A stretch of DNA of 51,182 bases from Caloranaerobacter sp. TR13 (GTDB lineage Bacteria > Bacillota > Clostridia > Tissierellales > Thermohalobacteraceae), in contig NZ_JXLL01000013.1 of NCBI RefSeq assembly GCF_001316435.1, forward strand, positions 1-51,182, in the 5' to 3' direction. Below, piece after piece: positions 50,414 through 51,182 of this stretch (position 1 is its first letter; each line of letters begins with the position of its first letter). A program made the translations under genes and the position numbers. The notes below the pieces were generated by a model, which saw only the letters and a program-made list of their open reading frames with translations, did not search any database and was not told the origin of the DNA.

Positions 50414-51008
50414 AATTATGTATTATTTCACTATTATTTTTATAAAACTGAATATAGCTTAGATAAATAGACTTTGATATAACATCTGCCATTTTCATTA
50501 CAATGCTTAGCCTAGTGTTTTGTAGCACGATATACTCCATAAATCCACTAATGTTTACTATTCCTGTTATATGTATATCACCTATTTCAGGCAAAATTTT
50601 ATTTACTCCGGCTCCTGGTTTTAGTGGACCTTTTTCAACTTTTACATAACCTATCCTATCAATATTGCCTAAACAAGCATCTATAGCAATTATAAAAGGA
50701 TTATCGAATGTGTTCTTTATGAAATTAATATTTTCTTTAAGATTTTTTGCATGTACGGGATTATCTAAATTACCCAGTAGATGTACTTTGTTATATTTTT
50801 TAAGGAGTGGTGAGAGCTTGTATCCTACTAGAGGGCCAAGACTGTCGCCAGTTGATCTATCTGTTCCTATACATACAATAACTAGTTCTTTATGATTTTT
50901 ATTGTAGTATTTGTTTAGGTATTCTAAAATCATTTTACTAAATTCACTTACTGCATAAGGTGAAAAAGAATTTATACTATTCTTATTACAATTGATTTGG
51001 AAGAACAT
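50412..51008 (-). CDS. yyaC: Sporulation protein YyaC (DUF1256, germination-protease-like fold)
   Basis: This 198-residue YyaC-type protein has IVCIGTDRSTGDSLGPLVGYKL (~44-65), VHLLGNLDNPVHAKNL, IIAIDACLG (~108) and GPLKPGAGVNKILPEIGDIHITG, the DUF1256 signature that resembles the spore protease GPR and hydrogenase-maturation protease folds. It is found in endospore formers, which supports the organism call. AGGAGG lies 9 bases upstream of the start on the minus strand. Confidence 0.92.
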   Translation of the reverse strand: MFFQINCNKNSINSFSPYAVSEFSKMILEYLNKYYNKNHKELVIVCIGTDRSTGDSLGPLVGYKLSPLLKKYNKVHLLGNLDNPVHAKNLKENINFIKNTFDNPFIIAIDACLGNIDRIGYVKVEKGPLKPGAGVNKILPEIGDIHITGIVNISGFMEYIVLQNTRLSIVMKMADVISKSIYLSYIQFYKNNSEIIHN

Positions 51009-51138
51009 ACGCTATCCTCCTGATAAATAATCTTTACGTACAAGTTTTCCCAAAAGAGAGGTAATAAATACAGAAAGAATATTTAATATATTTTATTCAT
51101 TATTATTTTGTGATAGTATAAAAGTTTTAAAAATGTTC

Positions 51139-51167
51139 TTGACTAATAAAAAGTTTTGTGGTAAATT
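51139..51167 (+). promoter_or_regulatory. Sigma-A promoter reading out of the window
   Basis: TTGACT (51139-51144), a 17-base spacer and TAAATT (51162-51167). It points right, towards a gene beyond base 51182, and is divergent from yyaC. Confidence 0.6.
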
Positions 51168-51182
51168 ATTTTTTGCCGTTGA

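Overview
The DNA is AT-rich, packed with strong AGGAGG-type ribosome binding sites and frequent TTG starts. It encodes S-layer-homology proteins and a YyaC-type sporulation protein. This points to a low-GC, anaerobic, probably spore-forming Clostridia-class Firmicute. A selenocysteine formate dehydrogenase, a large molybdenum/tungsten cofactor cluster and a long purine-catabolism block suggest a purine-fermenting (purinolytic) lifestyle like that of Clostridium acidurici or C. purinilyticum. The species cannot be named from the sequence.

Region 1 (1-15700) is formate and Mo/W metabolism. It opens with the 3' end of a NuoF/HylB-like flavoprotein, then a NuoG-like Fe-S subunit and a formate dehydrogenase read through an in-frame UGA (Sec349) with a SECIS hairpin behind it. 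Next come a ferritin-like protein, mogA, mobA and fdhD, a tetraloop-receptor RNA that may be a Moco/Tuco riboswitch, the tungstate importer tupABC, two moeA genes (one fused to a periplasmic-binding-protein-like domain), moaA, moaC, a MOSC protein, a carbonic anhydrase and a formate/nitrite channel.

Region 2 (15700-26450) is a cell-surface island. A sigma-D-type promoter and a class I cyclic-di-GMP riboswitch with its own terminator precede a ~2190-residue repeat adhesin. A second surface protein follows, with TIG/IPT-like repeats and three SLH domains.

Region 3 (26500-47020) is purine catabolism with a bacterial microcompartment (BMC). It holds a PucR-type regulator, a divergent cyclase-family hydrolase, and then, co-directional, FtcD, a dihydropyrimidinase/allantoinase-family amidohydrolase, an isochorismatase-family amidase, UbiX, UbiD, three BMC-H shell proteins, two unassigned proteins, a BMC-P vertex protein, an adenine-deaminase-like enzyme, a purine permease, a second amidohydrolase, a four-gene molybdenum hydroxylase whose Mo subunit is split, and a second adenine deaminase. 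No aldehyde dehydrogenase, alcohol dehydrogenase or PduL is present, so this is not a classical aldehyde metabolosome. The enzyme set matches, step by step, the clostridial xanthine ring-degradation route (xanthine > ureidoimidazole carboxylate > aminoimidazole carboxylate > aminoimidazole > imidazolone > formiminoglycine > glycine + formimino-THF). That mapping is the main proposal here. The C1 unit released would feed the formate system of region 1.

Region 4 (47020-51182) holds a long hairpin/MITE-like element with a compact structured core, a cysteine desulfurase of the type linked to selenium-dependent Mo hydroxylases, a DUF4446 protein, a lipid kinase, a YkuS-family protein and yyaC on the minus strand. 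A shorter member of the same MITE-like family lies between the candidate riboswitch and the terminator in front of tupA.
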